NCBI GenBank assembly: GCA_015295945.1
Contig: DVED01000076.1
Coordinates: 1-63,736, forward strand
Direction of reading: 5' to 3'
DNA: 63,736 bases
From: Oscillatoriales cyanobacterium M59_W2019_021
GTDB taxonomy: Bacteria; Cyanobacteriota; Cyanobacteriia; Cyanobacteriales; Geitlerinemataceae
The position numbers and the translations under genes were made by a program. Within the stretch, counting starts at the first letter, position 1; each line of letters opens with the position of its first letter. Below the pieces are notes generated by a model. The model saw only the letters and a list, made by a program, of their open reading frames with translations. It made no database searches and was not told where the DNA came from. Shown here piece after piece: positions 26,705 to 36,446 of the stretch.

Positions 26705-27412
26705 CTATAACTTGGGAAAATTCGGTTGCCACCACTCGTGCCAATCCCACCAAGCCGCTTCTAAAACCTTGTAAGCTTCCTCCGGAGTAGAACCATTTAA
26801 TGGCATTGACATATACGTCCACAAGCAGCGATCGTCTCGCCATTTTTCTCGACCTAATAGTGCGGGGAAAATTCGGCTGAATTCGGTATCGTAGATGTCC
26901 TGATTGTGTTTGTATTGATCTTGACTGAAAGTGGTTTCGCCGCGAGGATTGATACAGGAACTGAGGTAAGCGCGATCGGTATCGGATAGCAAAATGTAGT
27001 GACCGACATCGGGTTCGTAGCCTTCTTTAACTTGTAATTTTTTCTCGTTTTTCTTATCAGTATTTGATTCTTCTTTGTCTTTTTTGAGTTGGTCTTGGAT
27101 GAATTTTTGGACTTCACCTCTCGTGCGGACAACGTAGCGCATTTTGACATCTAATACTCGATCGTCCTGACGATATTGATAAAAACGACCAACTTTTAAA
27201 ATCGAGCCTTCTGTATCGGGTTCGGGTAGCGGTTTGAGGCGTTTGGTTTCGACAGATTGCCATTGAGAAAGGGGAACATTCTCCTCAAATTCAAAAGATG
27301 CCATTTGTCCCACTTGAGGATCGATAAGGGACTTGCCTAAAACGAATCCAGTCGTGAGTAAGTTAAATGCCAATAACGGCAATCGTAGTTGCGTCCAAGA
27401 ACTCAGTTTCAT
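26705..27412 (-). CDS. Cyanoexosortase system-associated protein
   Basis: 235 residues with one N-terminal signal-anchor (LRLPLLAFNLLTTGFVLGKSL) and an extracytoplasmic domain containing QYRQDDRVLDVKMRYVV and CLWTYMSMPLNGSTPEEAYKVLEAAWWDWHEWWQP. It lies 76 bases downstream of the cyanoexosortase gene on the same strand. Families of this shape are described as cyanoexosortase A-associated and resemble the EpsI-type partner of other exosortases. The central KKDKEESNTDKKNEKK stretch is a highly charged linker. Function inferred from position. Confidence 0.8.
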   Translation of the reverse strand: MKLSSWTQLRLPLLAFNLLTTGFVLGKSLIDPQVGQMASFEFEENVPLSQWQSVETKRLKPLPEPDTEGSILKVGRFYQYRQDDRVLDVKMRYVVRTRGEVQKFIQDQLKKDKEESNTDKKNEKKLQVKEGYEPDVGHYILLSDTDRAYLSSCINPRGETTFSQDQYKHNQDIYDTEFSRIFPALLGREKWRDDRCLWTYMSMPLNGSTPEEAYKVLEAAWWDWHEWWQPNFPKL

Positions 27413-27488
27413 TTCAGTTTCCGTGTCGTATTATCAAGATTTCAAGCAAATTAATGGCTATAAATTAATGCTAGAGATTGCCTTTGCA

Positions 27489-28379
27489 TTAGGAAGCAGA
27501 AGGCAAATTCGAGTCGATATCCGACGAATCGAAATCCTCTTTTTTGATAAGCAAGTAACAAGCACCACCAAATAAAAGAACCGCGATCGCCCCAAAAATT
27601 TGCGAGCCATCGCCAACATGCCAATAGTCAAAGGCTTTATCGTCTCCCGTATTCGCTAAGTAAGCCATAATAAATACGCGAACGCCATTCACAAAAAATC
27701 CCACTAAAATCGCCAGTAAAGGAGTAATAAACTTAGCAATTCTCTGGGTGGGAAACATAATGACAAATAAAAATCCCAGCCGCATCAAAAAGTCGATCGA
27801 GCTAGCTCCGCTACAACCCTCGTAGACTTTTACCGTAGAATTTGGTAAAATAATAAAAACATCATCTAAAGACACATTGAATCCAACTATTTTTAAAACT
27901 AAAGTTGCAAACTGAGCCGTAATATGAGTTAACTGCTGACCGCTGATTAAGGTCATCAAACCTTCTAAGATTCCGGATAAAAAACGCTCTCCAGGCAGTG
28001 CTAAAATAAAAAAGGCGAGGAATTCTTGCCAGTATTGCTGGAGTCCTTTAATACCAGAGGCGATAAGTCCCAGTCCCACCGCAAAAATGAGCGGTAAAGC
28101 TTGTAAAAAAGGACCGCCTTCGGCAATTTGCGAGGTTTTGACCAGTGCGAGTGTCAGGATAACCGTTCCCAAAACGCTTGAAAAGAGATTGCTTTCTAGG
28201 TTATAAGTATCTTTCCGATCCCAAATTTGGGAGACGATCGCCCCCCAAAAAATCACGCTGATGCTAAGGGTTTTCAAATCTCCCGTTTTCCAGGTCAATC
28301 CCAAATGAATCGCGAACAAACTAGCGGCGATCGCCAGTATCCAATACTTTGGTTGATGAGCTAATTTCAGTGCATACAT
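27489..28379 (-). CDS. Cyanoexosortase (probably type A)
   Basis: Multi-pass membrane transpeptidase-like protease of the exosortase family, which processes PEP-CTERM-tagged surface proteins. 296 residues with about eight helices. The proposed catalytic triad is visible: Cys189 in YEGCSGASS, Arg234 in NGVRVF and His254 in DYWHVGDG. The N terminus HQPKYWILAIAASLFAIHLGLTWK resembles cyanoexosortase A. No PEP-CTERM substrate occurs in this window. The 445-base gap to recF holds a small inverted GGGTGCAATACACCC hairpin repeat and nothing else. Confidence 0.9.
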   Translation of the reverse strand: MYALKLAHQPKYWILAIAASLFAIHLGLTWKTGDLKTLSISVIFWGAIVSQIWDRKDTYNLESNLFSSVLGTVILTLALVKTSQIAEGGPFLQALPLIFAVGLGLIASGIKGLQQYWQEFLAFFILALPGERFLSGILEGLMTLISGQQLTHITAQFATLVLKIVGFNVSLDDVFIILPNSTVKVYEGCSGASSIDFLMRLGFLFVIMFPTQRIAKFITPLLAILVGFFVNGVRVFIMAYLANTGDDKAFDYWHVGDGSQIFGAIAVLLFGGACYLLIKKEDFDSSDIDSNLPSAS

Positions 28380-28824
28380 GAGCAGACGATCGAATCAGAT
28401 AGAGTTGAAAATTAAAATCGATTTTTGCTGGGGTGCAATACACCCAAAAGGACGATTGTCAGTCGCCCCTACTTTTTTATTCTATCCTCCTTTTCTCGCG
28501 CCTTTCCGGAACGATCGAGGGGATTATCACCCTGAAAATCCTCACACAACCGAGGTTTCCCAATTCGCGAACCGTTAAATTACCGAAATTTTTTCTAGCT
28601 CGCATTGGGTCTTCAGCAAATATACTGAATCGGGGAGCAGTTCGAGATCGATCACCAACCGACAATGGCTGCTTGTCCCGAACGCCCTTACCTTCGATCG
28701 GCTAATGCCTAGGTCGCGTCAGTAACGGTGGAGCCAAAGGCAAAATTCCCGGTTAGGGGTTAATCGCCAATTACCCACGATCCATGACCCATGACCAGAA
28801 ACTGTCCGATTCCGTCCTGACGTT

Positions 28825-29976
28825 ATGTACCTCAAAAGGCTGCACCTGCAACAATTTCGGAACTACGGGGAACAGCAGGTGGAGTTTCAAGCCCCGAAAA
28901 CCATTTTGGTGGGCGACAACGCTCAGGGCAAATCGAATCTGCTCGAAGGCTTAGCGTTTCTCTCGACCCTGAAAAGTTCCCGTGCGGCGAGCGATCGCGA
29001 CTTGATAGCCGAAGGAGCCGACACCGCGCAGATTATCGGCACTCTCGAACGGCAAATCGGCGACATCGAACTGGCTGTCACCCTCCGCCGGAATGGACGG
29101 CGCACCGTCGCCCTCGATCGCGAATATTGCCGCCGCCAGATAGACTTTCTCGGCATTCTCAACGTCGTTGAGTTTTCCAGCCTCGATCTGGAATTGGTGC
29201 GCGGCGCCCCCGAATCTCGGCGGCGATGGCTCGATAACCTGGTGGTGCAACTCGAACCCGTCTACGCCCACATCGCCAAACAGTACGATCGGGTTCTGCG
29301 CCAGCGCAACGCCCTCCTGCGCCAACATCGCCGCCTGCGACACGCTACCAACGCCCCGGATACCGCTTCCCTGAATGCGACGTTACCCGTATTCGACCTA
29401 CAACTGGCAACGGAAGGAACGAAGGTGATGCGACGACGCGCCCGTGCTTTAGCGCGTCTGACACCCCTCGCCCAAGCTTGGCATCGAGCCATTAGCGGGC
29501 AGCGAGAGCAACTATTTATCTCCTACGCCGCCAACGTAGACGCCGTAGGGAAAGAGGACGAACCGGAGCGGTTGCGGCAAGTGTTTCTCGATCGCCTCGG
29601 GGAATACGCAACCGCCGAAACCCACCAAGGCACGACCCTCGTCGGTCCCCATCGCGACGAAATCGTCCTCACCATCGATAACACCCCCGCCCGACACTAC
29701 GGCTCCCAGGGACAGCAGCGCACCCTGGTTCTCGCCCTCAAACTCGCCGAACTGCAACTGATCGAAGAAGTGGTCGGCGAACCCCCCTTGCTGCTCCTCG
29801 ACGACGTTCTCGCCGAACTCGACCCCCACCGCCAGCGGCAACTCCTCGAGGCGATCGAAGATCGCTTCCAAACGGCGATCGCGACTACTCACCTCACCGC
29901 CTTCGATACCCAATGGCTGCAAGGTTCCCAAATTCTCTACGTCCGCTCCGGACGAGTAACGGAACGACCCGATTGA
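28825..29976 (+). CDS. recF: DNA replication and repair protein RecF
   Basis: 383 residues. SMC-like ATPase that helps load RecA at gaps with RecO/RecR. Begins MYLKRLHLQQFRNY; Walker A VGDNAQGKSNLLEGLAFLS; ABC signature region YGSQGQQRTLVLALKLAEL; Walker B PLLLLDDVLAELDPHRQRQLLEAI. Full length. It stands alone here, without dnaA, dnaN or gyrB, as is normal in cyanobacteria. Confidence 0.97.
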   Translation: MYLKRLHLQQFRNYGEQQVEFQAPKTILVGDNAQGKSNLLEGLAFLSTLKSSRAASDRDLIAEGADTAQIIGTLERQIGDIELAVTLRRNGRRTVALDREYCRRQIDFLGILNVVEFSSLDLELVRGAPESRRRWLDNLVVQLEPVYAHIAKQYDRVLRQRNALLRQHRRLRHATNAPDTASLNATLPVFDLQLATEGTKVMRRRARALARLTPLAQAWHRAISGQREQLFISYAANVDAVGKEDEPERLRQVFLDRLGEYATAETHQGTTLVGPHRDEIVLTIDNTPARHYGSQGQQRTLVLALKLAELQLIEEVVGEPPLLLLDDVLAELDPHRQRQLLEAIEDRFQTAIATTHLTAFDTQWLQGSQILYVRSGRVTERPD

Positions 29977-30004
29977 GGTGGGGCGAGTTGCACGATTTCT
30001 ACCG

Positions 30005-30595
30005 TTACCGTCCTGCCATCAAAATGCGATCGGCTGTTAGATTTAACTCGGGAAATGTGGGAGAAACAATCTCCATTTTTCCCGTAAAACATCGTTCTTG
30101 GTAAGATTCTTCGATTAAAGTTAGAATCAACACAACTTGGCGGTAAGGGTCAACAATCCAATATTCGGGAATGCCTCTTTGGGCGTATTCTCGTCGCTTT
30201 TCGATGTAGTCGCGATCGTAGTTGGGTTCGCCAGGTTGTCCGGGCGAAACCACTTCGACAACGAGTGCGGGAACTGGTAGATCGGCGTATAGTAAAGCTT
30301 GTTTGAGTCCGGCGATCGCCCGAGCAGAGGCTTCAGAATGAATGATTAAGTCCGGTTCGCGGGCAGTGACTTGACGGCTACTGACAGCAATCTGTTGTTT
30401 GATACCCAATCGATCGTGAGGAATACCCATTTGCAGAAAAGTTGCTAGGAGAAAAATGGCGATCTGAGTGTTAATCGTGCTTTCAGCCCCCATTTCAACT
30501 AAAACTCCATCAACCAATTCGTAGCGGGTATCCGTGCCATCATCATAGTTGAGATATTCCTTGAGGGTCATTTTGTGCCCAGTTGAGAATGTCAT
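30005..30595 (-). CDS. Uma2 family putative endonuclease
   Basis: About 196 residues from ATG at 30595; a TTG-started extension adds six. Has the core MTLKEYLNYDDGTDTRYELVDGVLVEMG, REPDLIIHSEASA, PALVVEVVSPGQPGEPNYDRDYIEKRREYAQRGIPEYWIVDPY, with the catalytic-type Asp, Glu-x-Val and Tyr residues intact. Convergent with recF (28 bases). It is the most complete of the three Uma2 loci. Confidence 0.92.
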   Translation of the reverse strand: MTFSTGHKMTLKEYLNYDDGTDTRYELVDGVLVEMGAESTINTQIAIFLLATFLQMGIPHDRLGIKQQIAVSSRQVTAREPDLIIHSEASARAIAGLKQALLYADLPVPALVVEVVSPGQPGEPNYDRDYIEKRREYAQRGIPEYWIVDPYRQVVLILTLIEESYQERCFTGKMEIVSPTFPELNLTADRILMAGR

Positions 30596-30794
30596 CGCTT
30601 CAGCCTCCGGCAATTCTCCTTCATTTTAACGGAGTCCATCTCGCCTTTCGCCCACCCGCTTTCAGCCTCCTCTGGGGAAAGTTCTGCCAGTTTTTGAGGG
30701 AGACAAAGTGCATAGGCGATCGATCGCTAGAAGTATATGAGCTTAGAACGCTGGTATGCTACTTTCCCGCAATCCCTAAACAACTCCTGAAACT

Positions 30795-31958
30795 ATGACC
30801 TTTGACACTAACTCAAACATAACTTCAGCATCGATCGATCTGGTCGAGATCGTGACAGGTCAAGATTATGATTTTATCTTGATGAGTTCCGGAAATGATT
30901 CTTACAGTCACGACCAATTGTCCATTGCTCAAGCCAATTTGCTTTATAACTCTAGGGGAGTGGATGCCGTTGTTTTAATGGGAGGAGATGATGAGGCGAT
31001 CGACGATCGAGACAGTCGAATTTACTTCGGAAATGCCGGAAACGATACAATTACTGGAAATGGTGGTGACGATACCATTGCTGGGGGGCGCGATCGCGAT
31101 TCTATTGTTGGCGGCGAAGGAAATGACGCTCTTTTTGGAAACTTGGGAGAAGATTTCATCGAAGGGGGTAACGGTAATGATTCCCTCTTTGGGGGACAAG
31201 ATCGCGATTTTCTTTACGGGGATGCGGGTGACGATTGGATTTCAGGAGATAAAGGTAGCGATGTCATTTCGGGGGATTTAGGATTCGATACGCTGACGGG
31301 AGGAGAAGGCAACGATGTATTTCTGCTGCAAACGACACGAGGTTTCGATATTTTAACCGACTTCCAACGCGGTAGCGATACGATCCAAATTTCCGGCGGC
31401 ATTCGCTTTCGCGATCTAATCTTACAAAGTGTGGGAATGAATGGCGAAGATACCCTCGTTAAAGTGACTGTAACAGGAGAAGAATTAGCTATCCTCAAAA
31501 ATGTGCGATCGACCGATCTCACGAGTGCGGATTTTAGCGAAACCTCCACTTTTAGCAGTTTTGAAGAGCGCATCATTCAACTGGTGAATGACACTCGCAG
31601 CCAAAATGGTTTAGCACCTCTCACCCTCAATTGGCAACTGACGGCGGCAGCCGAAACCCACAGTCAAAATATGGCAACTCAGGATTTTTTCAGCCACGCG
31701 GGGATAGATGGATCGAGGTCGATTGATCGCGCGCAAGCTGCGGGATATCGATCGACATTTGTCGGCGAAAATATCGGCGCGGGTTATACTTCTCCCGAAG
31801 AAGTCGTTGACGGATGGATGAACAGTTCCGGACATCGAGCCAACATTTTAAATCCGGATTATACGGAAATTGGTGTAGGTTATGTCTTCCTCGAAAACGA
31901 TCCGGGTAGTATCAATTACCAGCATTATTGGACTCAAGTCTTTGGTTCTATGGAATGA
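30795..31958 (+). CDS. Secreted Ca2+-binding RTX-repeat protein with C-terminal CAP (SCP/PR1) domain
   Basis: 387 residues. Residues ~75-165 form a run of RTX nonapeptides (GNAGNDTITGNGGDDTIAGG, GGEGNDALFGN and similar), the beta-roll that binds Ca2+ and marks type I secretion substrates. Residues ~260-385 are a CAP domain: LVNDTRSQNGLAPLTLNWQL, HSQNMATQDFFSHAG, VGENIGAGYTSPEEVVDGWMNSSGHRANILNPDYTEIGVGY. The conserved His and Glu residues of the CAP cavity are present. No Sec signal peptide is seen, in line with RTX export. The 3' end overlaps the convergent HD gene by 11 bases. Confidence 0.93.
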   Translation: MTFDTNSNITSASIDLVEIVTGQDYDFILMSSGNDSYSHDQLSIAQANLLYNSRGVDAVVLMGGDDEAIDDRDSRIYFGNAGNDTITGNGGDDTIAGGRDRDSIVGGEGNDALFGNLGEDFIEGGNGNDSLFGGQDRDFLYGDAGDDWISGDKGSDVISGDLGFDTLTGGEGNDVFLLQTTRGFDILTDFQRGSDTIQISGGIRFRDLILQSVGMNGEDTLVKVTVTGEELAILKNVRSTDLTSADFSETSTFSSFEERIIQLVNDTRSQNGLAPLTLNWQLTAAAETHSQNMATQDFFSHAGIDGSRSIDRAQAAGYRSTFVGENIGAGYTSPEEVVDGWMNSSGHRANILNPDYTEIGVGYVFLENDPGSINYQHYWTQVFGSME

Positions 31959-32610
31959 GATCGATATTGACTAATTCTAGGTGAATATTTTCTCGCGCTT
32001 GTAGTTCAAATTTTGCATAATAGATATCGAGAAAATACAGGCGATCGCGCTGTAAAAATTGCTCTAAGACTCGCCTCCTTCCCGCACGATATTCTGATTC
32101 CGAAAGCCAAGAATATTCCCGGCGAATTGCGCGAGCGTAAGCTTGATATTCACGGGAAGGAGAACCGAGAATGGCTAAATCGGCATCGAGCAAAATTCGA
32201 GCTTCGAGATCGTTGGTGGGTGCTTGATGGAATTGAGTGTATGAAATCAGAGAAATAACGCGATCGATCTTGTCTGGATTGATTCCTAATTCTGCAAGTT
32301 TGCTGGCTGCATACTTCCCACTTTGAACTTCGTTATCGCTGGATTTGGGATTATAAATCGCATCGTGAAACCACGCGGCAAACTGAAGCGAGGGAAAATC
32401 AATGTTACTCGCTTTCCATTCTCCAACGAGTTCTAAAACCCGATCGATATGCGTCAAATTATGATAATGGCGATCGCTCCCAGAATAAACTCGAAATAAG
32501 TCGCAGAATACGCGATCGATCTTCGAGAGATCGATCGCAAATGGCTGACATAAACGCCGCCAGGATTCTAAAAGTACGGGAACTCGATCGGGAAGAAAAT
32601 GGCAACGCAT
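31948..32610 (-). CDS. HD-superfamily metal-dependent phosphohydrolase
   Basis: 220 residues. The HD signature is YHNLTHIDRVLELV (first His) and FAAWFHDAIYNP (His-Asp pair), with SSDNEVQSGKYA after it. This matches a predicted hydrolase family of ~200 residues with no established substrate. Convergent with the RTX/CAP gene, overlapping it by 11 bases. Confidence 0.85.
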   Translation of the reverse strand: MRCHFLPDRVPVLLESWRRLCQPFAIDLSKIDRVFCDLFRVYSGSDRHYHNLTHIDRVLELVGEWKASNIDFPSLQFAAWFHDAIYNPKSSDNEVQSGKYAASKLAELGINPDKIDRVISLISYTQFHQAPTNDLEARILLDADLAILGSPSREYQAYARAIRREYSWLSESEYRAGRRRVLEQFLQRDRLYFLDIYYAKFELQARENIHLELVNIDLIP

Positions 32611-32635
32611 TTACACGATTTTTCCGGACGCTTCT

Positions 32636-32668
32636 GGTGCGTTTCGTTCCTCAACACACCCTACCTGC
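32636..32668. repeat. Dispersed GGTGCGTTTCGTTCCTCAAC repeat, copy 2
   Basis: GGTGCGTTTCGTTCCTCAACACACCCTAC-type unit between the HD and J-domain genes. A copy in opposite orientation is at about 19900-19930 and a third, with GTGCCTCAACGCACC, at 59970-59998. The ends pair weakly (GGTGCGTT with AACRCACC), so the RNA can fold as a short hairpin. Confidence 0.65.
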
Positions 32669-32694
32669 TTACCCAATTACCCATTACTCATTCC

Positions 32695-33321
32695 CTAAAA
32701 AAACTTTTCCATTTGCCGAAAATCGCGCTCGACTTCCATCCATAGCGCTCGATTATGCGGGTCAGTTTTCAACGATTTTTTCAGATAAATTCTGGCTTTT
32801 TCAAAATCTCGTTTTTGGATTAAGTAGCGTCCGAATCGCTGATAAGTCACCGCTTGCCACTGGCGAATTTCCGGATCGTCGGGAATGCGTCCGGCTAAAC
32901 CTTCTATTAAGGCGATCGCTCGAGGGAATTTTTGTTGTTTGAATAATTGTTGCAATCGATCGTAACCGTTGCGTTTGAATTGGCGATCGATTTCCGAAAG
33001 GTGGGGAGGATCTCGAAAAACAGACTCTTTTTCCTTCGGTTTTCGGGTCACTTTCGGTTGTGGGGACGGCGATTTGGAAGCCGGATTTGTCGATTGATAA
33101 GGGGGTGCGGATGTGGGTAACGGATCGCTCGTCGATCGGGCAACTTCCATTAAAGTTTTGTAAGCCTCGTGCAACTGCACGAACTTTTCTTGGGCGTAGC
33201 GATCTCCGGGATTGGTATCGGGATGATACTGGCGAGCCAGCCTGCGGTAAGCGGTTTTCACCTCTTCCAGGCTGGCTCCATTTTTTAATCCCAATACTCG
33301 ATAGCAGTCCGTTACGTTCAC
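32695..33321 (-). CDS. J-domain co-chaperone with TPR-like C terminus
   Basis: 208 residues. The N-terminal J-domain reads [36 protein letters not shown], with the HPD motif that stimulates DnaK ATPase. A Pro/Ser-rich linker follows, then helical repeats ([56 protein letters not shown]) of TPR character. There is no Zn-finger or C-terminal DnaJ domain, so it is a type III J-protein. Its client is unknown. It lies 78 bases downstream of clpP on the same strand. Confidence 0.92.
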   Translation of the reverse strand: MNVTDCYRVLGLKNGASLEEVKTAYRRLARQYHPDTNPGDRYAQEKFVQLHEAYKTLMEVARSTSDPLPTSAPPYQSTNPASKSPSPQPKVTRKPKEKESVFRDPPHLSEIDRQFKRNGYDRLQQLFKQQKFPRAIALIEGLAGRIPDDPEIRQWQAVTYQRFGRYLIQKRDFEKARIYLKKSLKTDPHNRALWMEVERDFRQMEKFF

Positions 33322-33399
33322 GTTGGCGAGTTAGAGTTAAAGAAACGAATTGAGATCCCAGAGAGACAACTCTCGAGCGAGACCTCTTGATTCTCAATT

Positions 33400-33999
33400 C
33401 TAACCTGCTTTTTCTTCGATGACCTTATCGATCAAACCGTATTCTTTAGCTTCGGCTGCGGATAAGAAATAATCGCGATCGGTATCTTTCTCGATCTTCT
33501 CGAGGGGTTGCCCCGTACGCTGCGCCATGATTTCGTTGAGCAGGTTTTTAATCCGCAAAATTTCTCGGGCTTCGATATCGATATCGGTGGCTTGTCGGCG
33601 TCCCGTGCCGCCCAACGGTTGGTGGATCATAATCCGAGCGTGGGGCAGAGCCAACCGCTTTCCGGGGGTTCCCGCCGCCAGCAGGAACGCGCCCATCGAT
33701 GCCGCCAACCCGACGCAAATCGTCACCACCTCGGATTTAATGTACTGCATGGTATCGTAAATCGCCATGCCAGCCGTCACCGAACCCCCTGGAGAGTTGA
33801 TGTACAAATAAATCGGCTTGCTGGGGTCGTCGGAGTCGAGATAGAGCAGGTAAGCGACGATTTGATTGGCTAAGGCATCGGTCACTTCTTGACCCAAGAA
33901 GATAATCCGTTCTTGACTCAAGCGGGTGTAGATGCTCACCCACTGTTCGTACTGACTTCCCGGAAGGCGATAAGGGACTTTAGGAACACCAATAGGCAT
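33400..33999 (-). CDS. clpP: ATP-dependent Clp protease proteolytic subunit (ClpP3-type)
   Basis: 199 residues, with the serine-protease triad: Ser101 in [11 protein letters not shown], His126 in MIHQPLGG, and Asp in the KDTDRDYF stretch. It lies directly downstream of clpR. In cyanobacteria this pair (clpR-clpP3) makes the essential mixed ClpP3/R core that works with ClpC. The 3 numbering rests on gene order. Confidence 0.96.
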   Translation of the reverse strand: MPIGVPKVPYRLPGSQYEQWVSIYTRLSQERIIFLGQEVTDALANQIVAYLLYLDSDDPSKPIYLYINSPGGSVTAGMAIYDTMQYIKSEVVTICVGLAASMGAFLLAAGTPGKRLALPHARIMIHQPLGGTGRRQATDIDIEAREILRIKNLLNEIMAQRTGQPLEKIEKDTDRDYFLSAAEAKEYGLIDKVIEEKAG

Positions 34000-34059
34000 A
34001 AGTTTCTCGTTTTAATGTCTCGCTGTGAGGTCGATCGCCTCTGCGATCGAACGGGATGT

Positions 34060-34746
34060 TTACAGGGCTGCTGTCAGCGGTTTGGGTAACTCTTTGGTAC
34101 TTTTGAGAACCCGATCGATCAAACCGTATTCTTTCGCTTGTTCGGGCGTGAGATAGAATGTGCGATCAGTATCTTTGGCTAATTTCTCCACGGGTTGCCC
34201 CGTATTTTTCGAGAGAATTTCCAGCATGGTTTGCTTGTTCGCCAGCACCTCTTTCGCCCGAATTTGAATGTCGGTGGCTTGACCGCGAGCGCCGCTGCGA
34301 GCTTGGTTGAGAACGATCGTCGCGTGGGGTAAACTGGCGCGATATCCCTTGGTTCCTGCCGACAGGATCATCGCTGCCGTTCCCATCGCCTGACCGATGC
34401 AAATGGTATGAATCGGGGGTTTGACGTAATTGAGGGTGTCGCAAATGGCGAAGGCTTCCGTTTCAAAGCCGACAGCATCTCCGGTATACCACGACGTTCC
34501 CGTGGAGTTGATGTAGAAGTAAATCGGTTTGTCGGGATCGTCGAACTGTAAGTACAGCAATTGGGCGATAATCAGTTCGGTGACATCAATTCCAATGCGC
34601 TGTTTCACTTCGTCGGAGGAAAACAGCGGCAGTCCCAGATAGATAATCCGCTCTTTGAGCAAGAGGGATTCTAAATCGGGCGGTGGGGTGCGATAGGCGA
34701 CATCGCTGTAATAGCCACTTTGCACGGCTTGAATGGGTGAATTCAT
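34060..34746 (-). CDS. clpR: ClpR, catalytically inactive Clp protease subunit
   Basis: 228 residues with the ClpP fold. Aligned with the downstream ClpP, the active-site Ser is Gly122 (IGQAMGTAAM) and the catalytic His is Asn147 (IVLNQARSG). This loss of the triad defines ClpR, a structural subunit of the ClpP3/R ring. A cyanobacterial N-terminal extension (SGYYSDVAYRTPPPDLESLLL) is present. It is first in a two-gene operon with clpP, 60 bases apart. Confidence 0.96.
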   Translation of the reverse strand: MNSPIQAVQSGYYSDVAYRTPPPDLESLLLKERIIYLGLPLFSSDEVKQRIGIDVTELIIAQLLYLQFDDPDKPIYFYINSTGTSWYTGDAVGFETEAFAICDTLNYVKPPIHTICIGQAMGTAAMILSAGTKGYRASLPHATIVLNQARSGARGQATDIQIRAKEVLANKQTMLEILSKNTGQPVEKLAKDTDRTFYLTPEQAKEYGLIDRVLKSTKELPKPLTAAL

Positions 34747-34856
34747 GGAATTGAGAGCCTGTGTTTGTCTGACAATCGTGGGATTCTTTTAAAATATAGT
34801 AGCGCGTTCTGGGAGGGAGCAGGTTGCTGCTGGCGGTGCGGTTTTCACGGTGGGGT

Positions 34857-34890
34857 AGGGGCGATACTCCTCTGGAGTCGCTACGCGATC
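34857..34890. repeat. Dispersed CTCC-n-GGAG hairpin repeat
   Basis: GGGGCGATACTCCTCTGGAG followed by TCGCTACGCGATCG. Same family as the units near 3140 and 21035. It sits in the divergent spacer between clpR and the VWA gene, so it may affect neither promoter or both. Confidence 0.6.
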
Positions 34891-34995
34891 GAGCGCGATT
34901 TCCTGCTCTTTCAATTTTGAACTTCTGCGCCAACGATCGATCGCACATTGAGGTCGCTTCCCATGATTGTTCCCTTGAGTTTAGGAGAGTGAGGC

Positions 34996-36246
34996 ATGAA
35001 AGTTAGCGTGCGTACCGCGCTCAGCGATGCGAATTTGGATGCGACGCAACCCACCAATCAGAGACAGTTATCGGTGTCCGTCGCTGCCGTTGCCGGGGAA
35101 CTCGATCGCGATTTGCCATTGAATTTGTGCTTGATTCTCGATCGCAGCGGTTCGATGAAGGGAACGCCGCTGAAGATGGTCAAGCAAGCGGCAAAGCGGA
35201 TCGTCGATCGGATGTCCTACGGCGATCGCCTGTCAGTTGTGGCGTTCGACCATCGAGCGACGGTGTTGGTTGCCAACCAGTTTCTCGAAGATCCCGAAGC
35301 CGTGAAAGCCCAAATCGACAAACTACAAGCCAGTGGCGGAACGGCGATCGACGAAGGGATGAAACTGGCGATCGAAGAGTTGGCAAAAGGCAAGCAAAAT
35401 GCCGTCTCCCGCGCCTTTCTGCTCACCGATGGCGAAAACGAACACGGAGACAACGATCGCTGTCTGAAGCTGGCAAAACTGGCGACAGACTATCATTTGA
35501 CCCTGGACACCTTGGGGTTTGGCGATGCCTGGAACCCAGACGTACTGGAGGCGATCGCCGATGCCGGAGGCGGGACGCTCTGCCACATCGAACAACCCGA
35601 CGACGCCGTGGCGGAATTTTCGCGGCTGTTGGGACGAATGCAAGCCGTGGGACTCACCAATGCTTACTTAACCCTGTCGCCGATGCCCAAGGTGCGCCTT
35701 GCCGAACTCAAACCGATCGCCCAAGTTTCCCCGGAAACCATCGAATTGCCCCTGACCGAAAAAGACGGCAAACTTGCCGTGCGTTTGGGGGATTTGATGG
35801 TGGACGTACCGCGCGTAATTCTGATGAATTTGTACGTCGCGCAGTTGCCCCCCGGTCACTATCCCTTACTCAAATTGCGCGTGTGCTACGACGATCCCAC
35901 AGCGGGTGTAGACGGTATTTTATCCGATCCGATTTTGGTGGGTGCCGACGCGATCGAAGATTTTCACGGATCTCCCGAACCGGAGGTACAGCAGCACGTT
36001 TTGGCACTGGCAAAGTACCGTCAAACCCAACTCGCCGAAGCCAAGTTGCAACAGGGCGATCGCTCCGGTGCGGCAACGCTGCTGCAAACGGCAGCCCAAA
36101 CTGCGTTGCAAATGGGAGATGAGAGGGGCGCGACCATTTTGCAACAAAGTGCGACCATGTTACAAGCCGGGGCATCATTGTCCCAGGGCGATCGCCAGAA
36201 AACCCGTATTGTCTCCAAAACGGTTTTGCAACCTCCCGAGAAATAA
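34996..36246 (+). CDS. von Willebrand factor A (VWA) domain protein
   Basis: 416 residues. The VWA domain covers residues ~35-215, with an intact metal site: D-R-S-G-S in LCLILDRSGSMKGTPLKMVKQAAKRIV, Thr in GGTAIDEGMKLAIEEL, and Asp in AFLLTDGENEHGDND. The C-terminal half is a beta-rich region and an Ala/Gln-rich helix (LLQTAAQTALQMGDERGATILQQSATML). No signal peptide, so it is cytoplasmic. Such stand-alone VWA proteins are common in cyanobacteria near kinase and phosphatase genes; the role here is unknown. Start at ATG 34996 with GAGAGTGAGG upstream. Confidence 0.9.
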   Translation: MKVSVRTALSDANLDATQPTNQRQLSVSVAAVAGELDRDLPLNLCLILDRSGSMKGTPLKMVKQAAKRIVDRMSYGDRLSVVAFDHRATVLVANQFLEDPEAVKAQIDKLQASGGTAIDEGMKLAIEELAKGKQNAVSRAFLLTDGENEHGDNDRCLKLAKLATDYHLTLDTLGFGDAWNPDVLEAIADAGGGTLCHIEQPDDAVAEFSRLLGRMQAVGLTNAYLTLSPMPKVRLAELKPIAQVSPETIELPLTEKDGKLAVRLGDLMVDVPRVILMNLYVAQLPPGHYPLLKLRVCYDDPTAGVDGILSDPILVGADAIEDFHGSPEPEVQQHVLALAKYRQTQLAEAKLQQGDRSGAATLLQTAAQTALQMGDERGATILQQSATMLQAGASLSQGDRQKTRIVSKTVLQPPEK

Positions 36247-36329
36247 AAGGCAAAGGGCAGGGGAAGCTTTCTCGAGCAGGGGGAGAAAACAGTGACCCGT
36301 TACTACTCCCAAGCAACTAGCGACTAGCA

Positions 36330-36405
36330 ATTACAAACCCCAAACCCCTAATGACCAATGACCAATGACCAATGACAAATAACCAACCCTAAACCCCAAC
36401 AAGGG
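36330..36405. repeat. Short tandem (STRR-like) repeats between VWA and dnaX
   Basis: Seven-base units GACCAAT and variants (GACAAAT, AACCAAC) repeat in tandem, flanked by CAAACCCCAAACCCC and CCCTAAACCCCAAC. This matches the short tandemly repeated repetitive sequences of filamentous cyanobacteria. Related text is at 38640-38690 (CCCCCAA units) and 59915-59945 (TTGGTCATTAG units). Confidence 0.7.
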
Positions 36406-36446
36406 ATACAGGGTTTTGCTTAACTCGTACTGACGTTAAGTAATAT

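Noticed and set aside
36330-36405. CRISPR array
   Set aside because: Repeat units are only seven bases and directly abutted: STRR-type, not CRISPR.
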